Notes: generated from the sequence alone by a model not told the origin. DNA of 64,000 bases from Rhodanobacter thiooxydans (GCF_030291135.1 NZ_CP127409.1:558001-622000), one strand, 5' to 3'; positions 16,978-26,535 are shown, counted from the stretch's first letter. Numbers and translations: made by a program.

Positions 16978-18900
16978 ATGACGCCAGCCACTGACACCCC
17001 CGTGGAGCATACCGATGTGCGTACGGTAGGCAGTACGGATGCACTGCCGATTGCGCCCGCACTGGGCCTTTCACTGGATGCCGCGCGGATGCCGCGCAAA
17101 TCCACCCTGGTCACGCGCCGCATCCTGCTGATCAGCGTACTGGCGGTGATTCTGGGTGTCGTGGCGGCTTATGTCGCGCAACTGTTGATGCTGACGATCA
17201 ACCTGATCACCGATCTGTGCTTCTACGGTCGGGTGTCGGACGTGATCGGCCCGCATGCGCATACGGGCTCGTTCGTGCTGTCGCCGGCCGATAACCAGCT
17301 GGGTGCATGGGTCATCCTGATTCCGGTCATTGGCGGCCTGCTTGCGGGCGTCATGGCACGCTGGGGCTCGCGGGCGATCCAGGGGCACGGCATTCCCGAG
17401 GCGATGGAGCAGATCCTCACCAATGAATCCAACATCCCGGCGCGGATCACCTGGTTGAAGCCGCTGTCGTCGGCGTTTGCCATTGGTACCGGCGGCCCGT
17501 TCGGTGCCGAGGGGCCGATCATCTCCACCGGCGGCGCCATGGGTTCGCTGATCGGCCAGCTGCTGCGGGTCACCGCGAACGAGCGCAAGGTGTTGCTGGC
17601 GGCGGGTGCGGCTGCCGGCATGGCCGCGGTATTCGGGGCGCCGGTGGCGTCGCTGGTGCTGGCGGTGGAATTGCTGTTGTTCGAACTGCGCCCGCGCTCG
17701 CTGATTCCGGTGGCTCTGGCTGCGGTGACGGCCGTTGGCGTCCGCTACGCCACCTACGGTTCGGCGCCGGTATTTCCGATGCCTGAAGTGCTGCAGCCGG
17801 GTGGCTGGGCCTTGATCAGCTTCGTGCTGATCGGTGGCCTGGTCGGCTTTGCCTCGGTGTGGGTGACCAAGGCCGTGTACGGGGTCGAGGATATGTTCGA
17901 GAAGCTGCCGATCCACTGGATGTGGTGGCCGGCGCTCGGCGCACTCGTTGCAGGTGTGGTGGGCTGGATCGAGCCGCGGACCCTGGGCGTGGGCTACGAC
18001 AACATCGATGCGCTGGTACAGGGTCACTTCGGCCTCACCGTGCTGCTCAGCTTTGGCGCGTTGAAGTTTGTTTCCTGGGTCATCGCGCTGGGCAGTGGTA
18101 CCTCCGGCGGTACGCTGGCTCCGTTGTTCATGATCGGTGGATCGCTGGGCGCGGTGATCGGTATCGGCATCAATCATCTGGTCCCGGGCCTCAACGTCGA
18201 TCCGCGTATCGCGGCGCTGGTGGGCATGGCGGCCATTTTTGCCGGCTCCTCGCGTGCCCTGCTGACCGCGGTGGTGTTTGCCTTTGAAACCACGCGTCAG
18301 CCCGCGTGCCTGTTGCCCTTGCTGGGAGGCTGCACCGCGGCCTACCTGATCTCGGCCCTGCTCATGCACAACACGATCATGACCGAGAAGATCGCCCGCC
18401 GTGGCGTGAAAGTGCCGTCCGAATATGCGGCCGATTACCTGGAGCAGGTGAGCGTGGGCACAGTGTGTTCGCGCAATGTGGTGACCTTGCAGACCACCCA
18501 GACGCTGGCGGAGGTACGGCGCTGGCTGGCCGAGGACTCCGCCGACACCCAGCACCGGAGCTATCCGGTCATCGACGAGAAGGGTCACGTGAAAGGCATG
18601 CTGCCCCGACGTACCCTGCTCGACCCGCAATGGCATTACACGCTGGCGTTGAGTGAACTGATCACGCAGGCACCGATTGCGGTCGATGAAACCCACTCGC
18701 TGCGCGAGGCCGCCGACCACATGGTTGCCGAAAACGTCGGGCGGCTGGCCGTGGTGAGCAAGAGCGATCCGCGCAAGCTGGTGGGCATCGTCACCCGTGG
18801 GGATATCCTGGCGTCCCACGCCCAGCGCCTGCGCGAGGCGCGTTTCAAGGGCCGGCACATCAAGCTGGGCAAGTCGAACAAGGCAGCGCCAGCGGCGTAA
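16978..18900 (+). CDS. ClC-family chloride channel/antiporter with C-terminal CBS pair
   Basis: A 640-residue protein with about ten or more membrane helices followed by two CBS domains (about residues 480-625). Selectivity-filter motifs are present: GHGIPEAM (GxGIPE type), GAEGP with the gating Glu, and SGTSGGTLAPLFMIGG. FELRPRS aligns with the stretch that carries the internal proton Glu in bacterial exchangers, so proton-coupled antiport is more likely than a passive channel; this is inferred by eye. CBS domains often bind adenine nucleotides. It is transcribed alone. Confidence 0.92.
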   Translation: MTPATDTPVEHTDVRTVGSTDALPIAPALGLSLDAARMPRKSTLVTRRILLISVLAVILGVVAAYVAQLLMLTINLITDLCFYGRVSDVIGPHAHTGSFVLSPADNQLGAWVILIPVIGGLLAGVMARWGSRAIQGHGIPEAMEQILTNESNIPARITWLKPLSSAFAIGTGGPFGAEGPIISTGGAMGSLIGQLLRVTANERKVLLAAGAAAGMAAVFGAPVASLVLAVELLLFELRPRSLIPVALAAVTAVGVRYATYGSAPVFPMPEVLQPGGWALISFVLIGGLVGFASVWVTKAVYGVEDMFEKLPIHWMWWPALGALVAGVVGWIEPRTLGVGYDNIDALVQGHFGLTVLLSFGALKFVSWVIALGSGTSGGTLAPLFMIGGSLGAVIGIGINHLVPGLNVDPRIAALVGMAAIFAGSSRALLTAVVFAFETTRQPACLLPLLGGCTAAYLISALLMHNTIMTEKIARRGVKVPSEYAADYLEQVSVGTVCSRNVVTLQTTQTLAEVRRWLAEDSADTQHRSYPVIDEKGHVKGMLPRRTLLDPQWHYTLALSELITQAPIAVDETHSLREAADHMVAENVGRLAVVSKSDPRKLVGIVTRGDILASHAQRLREARFKGRHIKLGKSNKAAPAA

Positions 18901-18906
18901 ACACCC

Positions 18907-18925
18907 GCGGGCGCATTACGCCCGC
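18907..18925. terminator. Weak hairpin between convergent genes
   Basis: GCGGGCG and CGCCCGC form a seven-base-pair stem with a CATTA loop just after the ClC stop. There is no T run, so termination activity is uncertain. Confidence 0.4.
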
Positions 18926-19035
18926 AGATTCAGGCGTTCTCGCATCAGCAGGATGCGACGGTGGAGATCAATGGCCAGCCCAGGCTGGCACGTTGCATGG
19001 CCGGCGCGGCACTCATGCCGCGCGGTACCGGCACT

Positions 19036-19677
19036 TCACATCTCGCGATCGCCAACCAGCACCACGTCGGCCGGTCGGCGCGCGAACAGGCCGACGGTGA
19101 CGATGCCGGGCAACTGGTTGAGTTCGCTCTCCAGCGCGGCCGGGTCGACGATCTGCCAGCCGTGCACGTCGATGATCCAGTTGCCGTTGTCGGTAACCAC
19201 GCCGTCGCGCCATACCGGCTGGCCGCCGCGCTTGATGATTTCGCGGCCGACCAGGCTACGCGCCATCGGGATCACTTCGATCGGCACCGGGAACTTGCCG
19301 AGCAGCTTGACCTGTTTGCTGGAGTCGATGATGCAGACGAACTTCTCGCTGGCTGCCGCCACGATCTTCTCGCGCGTCAGCGCCGCACCGCCGCCCTTGA
19401 TCAGCCGCTTGTGCGGATCGCACTCGTCGGCACCGTCGATGTAGATCGTTAGCGGACCGGCGGCGTTGAGGTCGAGCACCGGGATGCCCAGCTTCTTCAG
19501 CTGCGCGGTGGACTGCTCCGAGCTGGACACCGCGCCCTGGATGCGGTGCTTCAGGTCGGCCAGCGCGTCGATGAAGAACGCCACGGTGGAGCCGGTGCCG
19601 ACGCCGACGATGGCGCCGTCCTCGACGTAGCGGATCGCGGCTTCGCCGGCCTGGCGTTTTTCGTTGGCGTTGCTCAT
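19036..19677 (-). CDS. rpiA: Ribose-5-phosphate isomerase A
   Basis: A 213-residue enzyme interconverting ribose 5-phosphate and ribulose 5-phosphate. The signatures [30 protein letters not shown] (active-site Asp), [14 protein letters not shown] and GREIIKRGG are all present. The ATG is at 19677. It lies 34 bases after the EVE-domain gene on the same strand, so the two may be co-transcribed. Confidence 0.96.
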   Translation of the reverse strand: MSNANEKRQAGEAAIRYVEDGAIVGVGTGSTVAFFIDALADLKHRIQGAVSSSEQSTAQLKKLGIPVLDLNAAGPLTIYIDGADECDPHKRLIKGGGAALTREKIVAAASEKFVCIIDSSKQVKLLGKFPVPIEVIPMARSLVGREIIKRGGQPVWRDGVVTDNGNWIIDVHGWQIVDPAALESELNQLPGIVTVGLFARRPADVVLVGDREM

Positions 19678-19711
19678 CGGTGGATTCCGGTGGAGGGTGG
19701 TCGGTTCGCGC

Positions 19712-20164
19712 TCATTCCAGCGCGAGGATGTGTTTCCAGTATGTCGCGTCGACCGGCATCACCGACAGCCGGTTGCCCTTGCGCAACAGCGGCATGTCGG
19801 CGAGGGCAGCGTCGTTTTTCAGTTCGTCCAGGCTGATCGTGCGCTTGAGCTTCTTCACGAACTTCACGTCCACCAGCATCCAGCGCGGGTTGTCGCGCGA
19901 ACTGCTGGGGTCGAAGTACTTGCTCTTGGGATCGAACTGGCTGGGATCGGGGTACGCATCTGTGGCCACCTCGGCGATGCCGACAATGCCGGGCACGGCG
20001 CAGTTGGAGTGGTAGAAGAACACCGGGTCGCCCACGCGCATGCCGTCGCGCATGTAGTTGCGTGCCTGGTAGTTGCGCACGCCGTCCCAGGCTTCACGCT
20101 TCTTGCGCTTGAGGTCGTCGATCGAGAACGTGTCCGGCTCGGACTTCATCAGCCAGTGGTTCAT
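19712..20164 (-). CDS. EVE-domain protein
   Basis: A 150-residue single-domain protein starting [18 protein letters not shown], with [23 protein letters not shown] and PGIVGIAEV. These are characteristic of the EVE branch of the PUA-like superfamily, which binds modified bases in DNA or RNA. The role of the housekeeping EVE protein is unknown. Its ATG at 20164 overlaps the fau stop (ATGA), which sets the start. The longer frame upstream reads through fau in another phase and is not a fusion. Confidence 0.92.
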   Translation of the reverse strand: MNHWLMKSEPDTFSIDDLKRKKREAWDGVRNYQARNYMRDGMRVGDPVFFYHSNCAVPGIVGIAEVATDAYPDPSQFDPKSKYFDPSSSRDNPRWMLVDVKFVKKLKRTISLDELKNDAALADMPLLRKGNRLSVMPVDATYWKHILALE

Positions 20165-20766
20165 GCGTTTGCTTCCGGGTGACAGTCGATCAGCTCGCGC
20201 TCGGTGGCGATGAAGTCGAGCGGCACGTCCCACGTTTCCTCTTCGACCTGCGGCAATTCCTGGAACGCGTAACCGATGCCGACCAGCAGCGGCTCGGTCG
20301 GGCGCACCTGTTCGTTGAGGAAGGCGAAGCTGCGGTCGTAGTAGCCGCCGCCATGGCCGAGCCGGTTGCCGCGACGGTCGAAACCGAGCAGCGGCACGAA
20401 TACCAGGTCGAGCTGGAACGGTTCCAGCAGTTCGCTCGGCGCGACCGGTTCGGGGATGCCGTAGCGGTTCGGCTGCACGTCGTCGCCGGATTGCCAGGGG
20501 GCGAAGCGCAGGAGTTTGTCGCGGCCGATCACCGGCAGCAGGAACTGCTGGCCGCGGCCGGCCAGCGGCGCGATCGCCAGGTTCAGCGGCAGCTCGCCAT
20601 GGCTGGCCCAGTAGCCGGCCACGCGTGCGTCGGTGAGGTATTCGGGGAGTTGTTCGAGGTTGCGGCGCAGGCCCTGCGCGGCGGCGATGCGCTCGGCGGG
20701 CGGCAATGCGCGGCGCTGGTCGGCCAGGCGCTGGCGAAGCTCGCGTCGTCGGGCGGGGGCGTCCAC
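20161..20766 (-). CDS. fau: 5-formyltetrahydrofolate cyclo-ligase
   Basis: A 201-residue ATP-dependent enzyme converting 5-formyl-THF to 5,10-methenyl-THF. The signature GFDRRGNRLGHGGGYYDR is present, with RRRELRQRLADQR at the N-terminus. It lies directly downstream of the 6S RNA gene on the same strand, the classic gammaproteobacterial zapA-ssrS-fau order. It is probably read from the same transcript. Confidence 0.93.
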   Translation of the reverse strand: MDAPARRRELRQRLADQRRALPPAERIAAAQGLRRNLEQLPEYLTDARVAGYWASHGELPLNLAIAPLAGRGQQFLLPVIGRDKLLRFAPWQSGDDVQPNRYGIPEPVAPSELLEPFQLDLVFVPLLGFDRRGNRLGHGGGYYDRSFAFLNEQVRPTEPLLVGIGYAFQELPQVEEETWDVPLDFIATERELIDCHPEANA

Positions 20767-20790
20767 GTTTCGCGCAGCTCCGTCGTAGTT

Positions 20791-20820
20791 CGCCCCGTTC
20801 GTCGCGGGACGAACGGGGCG
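20791..20820. repeat. Perfect 13-bp hairpin between 6S RNA and fau
   Basis: CGCCCCGTTCGTC and its exact inverse GACGAACGGGGCG are separated by GCGG. There is no T tract, so it is not a typical terminator. It may protect or define the 6S 3' region, or attenuate read-through into fau. Confidence 0.8.
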
Positions 20821-20827
20821 GGGGAAT

Positions 20828-21022
20828 GAGTGGCGTCAACCGCGATGCCGCTGCCCACCGAACGACCTTGATCCACGATGGATCAGGTGGGAGAGCTACA
20901 TGGCCTCAAGGCTTTCCGCACGTGGCGGACATGCACAACAGCCGATGTGAAGCCGACCCGGGGCCGTATTTAGGAACAAGGCAAATGTAAGAGTGTGCTG
21001 GCGCACATCGCAGAAAACGCCG
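20828..21022 (-). ncRNA. ssrS: 6S RNA
   Basis: Lies between zapA and fau, as in other gammaproteobacteria. Conserved features on the minus strand are GCATG followed by a small hairpin and AAGCCTTGAGG, CACCTGATCC with the inverse GGATCAAGG, and a 3' GGCATCGCGG. The long closing stem is visible: GGCGT (21021-21017) pairs with ACGCC (20836-20832), and CTGCGATG (21013-21006) pairs with CATCGCGG (20847-20840). A TAAAAT -10 lies at 21034-21029. The ends are estimates and the length is about 195 bases. It binds sigma70 RNA polymerase as a promoter mimic in stationary phase. Confidence 0.85.
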
Positions 21023-21028
21023 AGAGCG

Positions 21029-21034
21029 ATTTTA
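21029..21034 (-). promoter_or_regulatory. -10 element of 6S RNA
   Basis: TAAAAT on the minus strand, about seven bases before the inferred 5' end of the closing stem. No good -35 is visible. Confidence 0.5.
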
Positions 21035-21096
21035 GGCGCTTGATCCCGAATGCGCCACTGTCCGCGGCCAGCCCGGGTTCATGCAGGCAAGCTTTT

Positions 21097-21405
21097 TCAG
21101 CGCTTGACTGGCTCGCTGTCGAGAACGGCATCAAGCTTGCTTCGCAGCGCGGCGAGGCCGTCGCTGAGACGCTGTTCCTGGTTGTCGTGCTGCTTGCGCA
21201 GGCTGAGGAATTCGTGCGCCACGCTGATCGCGGCGAGTACCGCCAGCCGCTCGAAGCTGGGCGCCTTCGCGTTCGCGCGCAGCTCGCGCATCTTGCGGTC
21301 GAGAAAGCCGGCAGCCTCGAGCAGGCCGTCGCGCTCTTCCGGCGCGCAGGCGATCAGGAATTCTCGGTCGATCAGTCGCAGCGCGACCGGTTCACTGCTG
21401 GACAT
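21097..21405 (-). CDS. zapA: Cell division protein ZapA
   Basis: A 102-residue protein that crosslinks FtsZ filaments. VALRLIDREFLIACAPEERDGL is the N-terminal beta-hairpin and dimer region; the rest is a coiled coil (about residues 50-95, SLRKQHDNQEQRL). It sits 8 bases after the zapB-like gene and ahead of 6S RNA, the standard order. Confidence 0.93.
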   Translation of the reverse strand: MSSSEPVALRLIDREFLIACAPEERDGLLEAAGFLDRKMRELRANAKAPSFERLAVLAAISVAHEFLSLRKQHDNQEQRLSDGLAALRSKLDAVLDSEPVKR

Positions 21406-21413
21406 GGTTTCTA

Positions 21414-21653
21414 TCAGCCGTTGCTTTCAAGCGATTTGAGCCGCTGGATCATCGCCTCGACGCGGCTGCGGGCCTGCTCGTTGCGGGCCAGCAGGCCGGC
21501 GCGTTCGCCGGACAGTTGCTCCTGGCTCTGGCGCAGGCTGCGGTTTTCCTCGGTGAGGCGGCGCACCGTATCGAGCAGCCGGTCAAGCTGCCGGGCCAGG
21601 GAGGCCAACTCCTGATGGACCGGATCGGGCTGGAGGGGATCGGGCGTACTCAT
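21414..21653 (-). CDS. Small coiled-coil protein (TIGR02449/ZapB-like)
   Basis: A 79-residue, almost entirely coiled-coil protein (LARQLDRLLDTVRRLTEENRSLR and onward). The same small family precedes zapA in many gammaproteobacteria, suggesting a division role; this is inferred from context. The start is the ATG at 21653. A TATAGT box ends only about ten bases before it on the minus strand, so the messenger may be nearly leaderless. The frame continues upstream without protein features. Confidence 0.82.
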   Translation of the reverse strand: MSTPDPLQPDPVHQELASLARQLDRLLDTVRRLTEENRSLRQSQEQLSGERAGLLARNEQARSRVEAMIQRLKSLESNG

Positions 21654-21750
21654 GCCCGAAACTATAACAGGACGCCGGCGGAAATCAGCCGGCGCGGAGG
21701 TGGGGCCGGGCTGCATTAAACTGGCGGCCATTCCCAGCAGGAGCAACGCC

Positions 21751-22314
21751 ATGACGGCACCCGGACTTGTGGGTCACGACGACATCGACGCGCTGGTCAG
21801 GCGCCTGCGCCTGGGCACCGAGGCCAGCGAACTGCATGGCTCGCTGTGCGGCTACCTGGCCGGCGGCGGCTCGCTGCGCGGCAGCTCGGTGCTGGCCGCG
21901 CTGCAGCTCGATGGCGAGGCGACCGACGCCAATGCGGACGACCTGGCCTTGCTGGCCCGGTTGGCCCGGCAGAGCGAAACCGAGCTGGCCGACCCCGAGC
22001 TAGGCTTCGAGCCGCTGCTGCCGGAGGACGACCGTCCACTGGAGCAGCGCGCCGAGGCGATGGTTGACTGGTGCCGCGGCTTCCTCGGCGGCTTCGGCCT
22101 AGCCGGCACCGCGGCGCATGCGCAGTTGTCGGACGAGGCGCAGGAGGTGCTGCGCGATCTCGGTACGATCGCCGCCTCGTCGTTCGATTTCGGCAGCGAG
22201 GACGAAGACGAGGATGCGCTGATCGAGGTGCAGGAGTTCGTGCGCGTCGCCGCGATGCTGCTGTACACCGAGTGCGCCGCGCCCGACCCGTCTGCCAGCG
22301 GCACCGTGCATTGA
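21751..22314 (+). CDS. ygfB: UPF0149 family protein YgfB
   Basis: A 187-residue protein with the family pattern SELHGSLCGYLAGG, MVDWCRGFLGGFGLA and EVQEFVRVAAMLLYTE near the C-terminus. Its biochemical role is poorly known. GGAG precedes the ATG at 21751. Its TGA overlaps the TTG start of pepP, indicating translational coupling, and it is divergent from the zapA group. Confidence 0.92.
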   Translation: MTAPGLVGHDDIDALVRRLRLGTEASELHGSLCGYLAGGGSLRGSSVLAALQLDGEATDANADDLALLARLARQSETELADPELGFEPLLPEDDRPLEQRAEAMVDWCRGFLGGFGLAGTAAHAQLSDEAQEVLRDLGTIAASSFDFGSEDEDEDALIEVQEFVRVAAMLLYTECAAPDPSASGTVH

Positions 22315-23651
22315 TCCCGAGCGCGCCGAAACTGGCCGCGCTGGCGATCGGTCCGGACGAATTCGCGCGGCGCCGGCGCCAGTTGATGCAGATGGCTGGC
22401 GAGGATGCGGTGCTGCTGGTCGCCGCCGCGCCCGAGCGCATGCGCAATGCCGACGCGGCGTGGCCGTACCGGCAGGATTCGGACTTCCATTACCTGGCCG
22501 GCTTCCCCGAATCCGACGCGGTGCTGGCGCTGTTGCCGGGGCGCCGGCACGGCGAGGTGGTGCTGTTCTGCCGCGAACACGATCCCGAGCGTGAACGCTG
22601 GCACGGCCAGTCGATCGGCACCGAGCAGGCGGTGGCCGCCTACGGCATGGACGACGCGTTTCCGATCGAGGACATCGATGACATCCTGCCCGGCATGATC
22701 GAGGGTCGCGGCCGGGTGTACTGCCATTTTGGCCGTGAGCCGGAGTTCGACGCGCAACTGCTCGGCTGGATGCGCCGCCTGCGCCAGTTGCGCGGCGGCG
22801 GTGTGGTGCCGAAGGAATTCGTGGCGCTCGGCCACCTGCTGCACGATCTGCGCCTGTACAAGTCGCGTGCCGAGCTGAAGCTGATGCGCGCGTCCGCGTC
22901 GATCGCGGTGGACGCGCACCTGGCCGCCATGCGGATCGCCGCGCCCGGTCGCCACGAATATGAGGTGGAAGCCGAGCTGTTGCGCGTGGTGCGCAGCCGC
23001 GGCGCGGTGCCGGCATTTTCGCCGACCGTCGCCGGCGGCGCGAATGCCTGCGTGATGCACTACCAGAGCAACCGCGCGGCGTTGCGCGACGGCGAGCTGC
23101 TGCTGATCGACGCCGGCGCCGAACTGGACTGCTATGCGTCCGACATCAGCCGCACGTTCCCGGTCAACGGCCGTTACAGCCGCGAGCAGCGCGCGCTGTA
23201 CGAAGTGGTGCTGGCCGCGCAGCTGGCGGCGATCGACGAGGTGCGTCCGGGGCGGCCGTTCGGCGCCGCGCACACGGCGGCGGTGCGCGTGCTGGCCGAA
23301 GGCCTGTGCGAACTGGGCCTGCTCAAGGGCGATGCCGACACGGCGATCGCCGACGGCAGCTACCGGCGCTATTTTCCGGCCAAGACCGGCCACTGGCTGG
23401 GGCTGGACGTGCACGACGTGGGCGATTACCGGGTCGACGGCGAATCGCGCCTGCTCGAACCGGACATGGTGCTGACGGTGGAGCCGGGTTTGTACGTGCC
23501 GCCGGACGACCGCTCGGTGGCCGAGCGCTGGCGCGGCATCGGCATCCGCATCGAGGACGACGTGGCGGTGACCCGCGACGGCAACGAGGTGCTGACCGCC
23601 GCCGTGCCGAAAGAGGCCGAGGCGATCGAGGCGTTGCTGGCCGGACGCTAG
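22311..23651 (+). CDS. pepP: Xaa-Pro aminopeptidase P
   Basis: A 446-residue M24B metallopeptidase that removes N-terminal residues preceding proline. The N-terminal creatinase-like domain contains QDSDFHYLAGFPE. The C-terminal pita-bread fold has the dimetal ligands in LIDAGAELDCYASDISR, GHWLGLDVHD, TVEPGLYV and IRIEDDV. The start must be TTG at 22311, overlapping the ygfB stop (TTGA): no ATG or GTG fits the family N-terminus. Length matches E. coli PepP (441). The stop lies inside a hairpin shared with the convergent cydX gene. Confidence 0.92.
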   Translation: MIPSAPKLAALAIGPDEFARRRRQLMQMAGEDAVLLVAAAPERMRNADAAWPYRQDSDFHYLAGFPESDAVLALLPGRRHGEVVLFCREHDPERERWHGQSIGTEQAVAAYGMDDAFPIEDIDDILPGMIEGRGRVYCHFGREPEFDAQLLGWMRRLRQLRGGGVVPKEFVALGHLLHDLRLYKSRAELKLMRASASIAVDAHLAAMRIAAPGRHEYEVEAELLRVVRSRGAVPAFSPTVAGGANACVMHYQSNRAALRDGELLLIDAGAELDCYASDISRTFPVNGRYSREQRALYEVVLAAQLAAIDEVRPGRPFGAAHTAAVRVLAEGLCELGLLKGDADTAIADGSYRRYFPAKTGHWLGLDVHDVGDYRVDGESRLLEPDMVLTVEPGLYVPPDDRSVAERWRGIGIRIEDDVAVTRDGNEVLTAAVPKEAEAIEALLAGR

Positions 23652-23670
23652 GAGCCCGACAGGCTCCTAG
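23648..23670. terminator. Shared hairpin holding the stop codons of pepP and cydX
   Basis: CTAGGAGCC and GGCTCCTAG form a nine-base-pair stem with loop CGACA. The left arm contains the plus-strand TAG of pepP and the right arm the minus-strand TAG of cydX. With no T run it may act as an mRNA end stabiliser or a weak bidirectional terminator. Confidence 0.6.
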
Positions 23671-23807
23671 GTCAGTTCGTCCGGCAATGCCGAGTCGTCA
23701 CGCAGCCGGTTCGCCTCGTCGGTGGCGTGTACTTCGTACCACATCGCGTTGAGGATCGCGAAGGTGCAGGCCAAGCCCAGCCCGAGGATCCATGAGAAAT
23801 ACCACAT
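23667..23807 (-). CDS. cydX: Cytochrome bd oxidase small subunit CydX
   Basis: A 46-residue protein beginning MWYFSWILGLGLACTFAILNA, a single membrane helix with the conserved W-Y-F-x-W start, followed by MWYE and a charged tail (DEANRLRDD). It stabilises the haem-containing core of bd-type quinol oxidase. AGGGAG lies before the ATG at 23807, 15 bases after the cydB stop. It is the last gene of the cyd operon. Confidence 0.9.
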   Translation of the reverse strand: MWYFSWILGLGLACTFAILNAMWYEVHATDEANRLRDDSALPDELT

Positions 23808-23822
23808 CGGTCCGCACTCCCT

Positions 23823-24953
23823 TCAATAACCGCCGTGCGCCTTGCGCACCTGCTCCAGCGTGACTCGTCCGCGCATCACCCGGTATACCCAACTGGTGTA
23901 GAGGATGACGATCGGCAGCAGCATGAGGGTGGCCAGCAGCATCAGCTGCAGCGTGCCGCGACTCGACGAGGCGTCCCACACGGTAAGGCTGGAACGCGGG
24001 TCGAGGCTGGACGGCAGCAGGAACGGGAACAGCGCGAAGCCGGCCGAGGCGATCGTGCTGCCGACCATCAGGCTGCTGGCGATGAAGCCGGCCACGCTGC
24101 GCCGGCCGACCAGCGCCTGCACGCCGACCGCCGAGGCCAGCGCCAGCAGCGGTGCGGCCCAGAACCACGGATATTGCATGTAGCCGGCAAACCAGCTGCT
24201 GCCATGGGCGACCTGCTTGTACAACGGATTGGAAACGCCATCAGCGAGCACCGGGCCGACGATCGCGTAGCCGGGGATGCCCCAGGCCAGCCACACGCCG
24301 GCCAGCACGTACAGCACGGCAAACACCAGGGTCGCCCAACGCGCGATTGCCACCGCGCGCACGGCGATGGCGTGGTCGGCCTTCAGCGCGGCGAAGCAGG
24401 CGCCGTGCGCCAGCAGCATGCCCAGCGAGACCAGGCCGCACAGCAACGCGAACGGATGCAGCAGGTCGAGGAAGCCGCCGTGCCAGCTCATGCGCAGGTC
24501 GTCGTCGAAGCGGAACGGCAGGCCGAGGAACAGGTTGCCGAACGCGACGCCGGCCAGCAGCATCACCGCCAGCCCGGAGCCGGCCAGCACCCAGTCCCAC
24601 AACGAGGCCCAGCGCGGGTCGTGGATCTTGCCGCGGAAGTTGAAGCCGACCGGACGCAGGATCAGCGCCAGCAACACCAGCGCAATCGCCATGTACATGC
24701 CGGAAAACGACACCGCGTAGAGCATCGGCCACGCCGCGAAGGTGGCGCCGCCGGCCAGGATGAACCACACCTGGTTGCCCTCCCAGGTGGGCTCGATGCC
24801 TTCCAGCAGCACCTTGCGTTCGTCGTTGTCGCGTCCCAGCACCTTGAGCAGGCCGGCGACGCCGAAGTCGAAGCCATCCATGATCGCGAAGCCGATCAGC
24901 AGCGTGCCGAGCAAGGCCCACCAGATCATCCGCAGCGTGGCGTAGTCGAGCAT
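23823..24953 (-). CDS. cydB: Cytochrome bd ubiquinol oxidase subunit II
   Basis: A 376-residue membrane protein. The N-terminus has [21 protein letters not shown], followed by [23 protein letters not shown], which is diagnostic of CydB. About eight or nine helices are present and the C-terminus contains [11 protein letters not shown]. The ATG at 24953 follows the cydA stop by ten bases. The frame remains open upstream but only overlaps cydA. Confidence 0.95.
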   Translation of the reverse strand: MLDYATLRMIWWALLGTLLIGFAIMDGFDFGVAGLLKVLGRDNDERKVLLEGIEPTWEGNQVWFILAGGATFAAWPMLYAVSFSGMYMAIALVLLALILRPVGFNFRGKIHDPRWASLWDWVLAGSGLAVMLLAGVAFGNLFLGLPFRFDDDLRMSWHGGFLDLLHPFALLCGLVSLGMLLAHGACFAALKADHAIAVRAVAIARWATLVFAVLYVLAGVWLAWGIPGYAIVGPVLADGVSNPLYKQVAHGSSWFAGYMQYPWFWAAPLLALASAVGVQALVGRRSVAGFIASSLMVGSTIASAGFALFPFLLPSSLDPRSSLTVWDASSSRGTLQLMLLATLMLLPIVILYTSWVYRVMRGRVTLEQVRKAHGGY

Positions 24954-24963
24954 GGCGATGTCC

Positions 24964-26535
24964 TCAGTGCTGGCCGGATGGGATGGCGGCAAGCGCCGGC
25001 GGCCAGATGCCCAGCCCGTCCGGCCCCTTGCGCACAAACTTCAGCATCAGGAACACGTCGACGATCGCCAACGCGGTGTAGAAAAACACGAAACCGCCGA
25101 GCGAAGTCAGCACCTGGCCGGCGCTCACCGACGATACGCCCAGCGCCGTCGGCAGCACGCCGTCGATCGCCCACGGCTGGCGGCCGTACTCGGCCACGAT
25201 CCAGCCCAGTTCAATCGCGACCCACGGCAGCGGCAGGCTCCACAGCGCCAGGCGCAGGTACCAGCGACGGCTGTCCAGCGTGCGCGTGCTGGCCTTCCAG
25301 AACGAGAACGCAAACAGTGCGATGAAATAGAAGCCGCAGCCGACCATGATGCGGAATGCCCAGAACAGCACCGGCACGTTCGGAATGGTGCTGTCGGCAG
25401 CCTTCTGGATGTCCGCCGGCGTTGCCTGGCGCGGATCGTCCACGTACTTCTTCAGCAGCAGCGCATAACCCAGGTCCTTGTCGTGCGCGGCCAGCGTGGC
25501 CCTGGCCTGCACGTTGTCCTTGTCCTGGCGCAGCATCAGCATCGCGTCGTAGGCCTGGATGCCGTTGCCGATGCGACCCTTGGCGGCATCCACCAGTTCG
25601 GCGATACCGGGCATCGTTTCGTCGAGCGAACGGGTGCCGATCAGACCCATCACCCAGGGAATCTTCACCGCGAAGTGGGTGGTGCGCTGCTGTACGTCCG
25701 GGATGCCGAGCAGGGTGAACGAGGCCGGTGCCGGCTCGGTGTGCCACATCGCCTCGATCGCCGCCATCTTCATCTTCTGGTTCAGCGACACGGTGTAGCC
25801 GGAGGCGTCGCCCAGCACCACCACCGACAACGCCGCCGCCAGCCCGAAGCTCGCCGCCACCGTCATCGAGCGCCTGGCGAAATCCACGTTGCGTCCGCGC
25901 AGCAGGTACCAGGCGCTGATCGACAGCACGAACATCGCCCCCAGCACGTAGCCGGCGCTCACCGTGTGCACGAACTTCTCCTGCGCCACCGGATTGAAGA
26001 ACACCTCGGAGAACGAGGTCACTTCCATGCGCATCGTGTCCGGGTTGAACGCGGAACCGACCGGATGCTGCATCCACGCGTTCGCCACCAGGATCCACAG
26101 CGCCGACAGGCTGGTGCCCAGCGCGAGGAACCACGTCACCAGCAGGTGCTTGATCCGCGAGATGCGATCCCAGCCCATGAAGAACACGCCGACCAGGGTG
26201 GCTTCGAGGAAGAACGCCATCAGTCCCTCGATTGCCAGCGGCGCGCCGAAGATGTCGCCGACGTAATGCGAGTAGTACGCCCAGTTCATGCCGAACTGGA
26301 ATTCCATGGTCACCCCGGTGGCCACGCCCATCGCGAAATTGATGCCGAACAGCACGCCCCAGAACTGCACCATGCGCTTCCACACCTCGCGCCCGGTCAT
26401 CACATAGACGCTCTCCATGATCGCCAGCATCCACACCAGCCCCAGCGTCAGTGGCACGAACAGGAAGTGATACAGCGCAGTCAGCGCAAACTGCAGGCGC
26501 GACAGCGTGACGACGTCGGCGTCGATCAGCATCAT
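24964..26535 (-). CDS. cydA: Cytochrome bd ubiquinol oxidase subunit I
   Basis: A 523-residue haem-bearing subunit that oxidises quinol and reduces oxygen. Ligand regions are visible: His23 in [11 protein letters not shown], His190 in [11 protein letters not shown] and the Met of FWAFRIMVG. Glu103 and Glu111 of the proton path lie in [14 protein letters not shown], and [13 protein letters not shown] is conserved. The start is one of two adjacent ATGs (26535 or 26532), overlapping the stop of the small upstream gene. Confidence 0.96.
   Translation of the reverse strand: MMLIDADVVTLSRLQFALTALYHFLFVPLTLGLVWMLAIMESVYVMTGREVWKRMVQFWGVLFGINFAMGVATGVTMEFQFGMNWAYYSHYVGDIFGAPLAIEGLMAFFLEATLVGVFFMGWDRISRIKHLLVTWFLALGTSLSALWILVANAWMQHPVGSAFNPDTMRMEVTSFSEVFFNPVAQEKFVHTVSAGYVLGAMFVLSISAWYLLRGRNVDFARRSMTVAASFGLAAALSVVVLGDASGYTVSLNQKMKMAAIEAMWHTEPAPASFTLLGIPDVQQRTTHFAVKIPWVMGLIGTRSLDETMPGIAELVDAAKGRIGNGIQAYDAMLMLRQDKDNVQARATLAAHDKDLGYALLLKKYVDDPRQATPADIQKAADSTIPNVPVLFWAFRIMVGCGFYFIALFAFSFWKASTRTLDSRRWYLRLALWSLPLPWVAIELGWIVAEYGRQPWAIDGVLPTALGVSSVSAGQVLTSLGGFVFFYTALAIVDVFLMLKFVRKGPDGLGIWPPALAAIPSGQH

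Noticed and set aside
17071-18858. A 595-codon minus-strand frame opposite the ClC gene
   Set aside because: It is an antisense shadow of a membrane protein; its composition is polar and repetitive with no recognisable domain.
19712-20839. An apparent fusion of fau and the EVE domain
   Set aside because: fau is encoded in a different frame and the EVE ATG at 20164 overlaps the fau stop.
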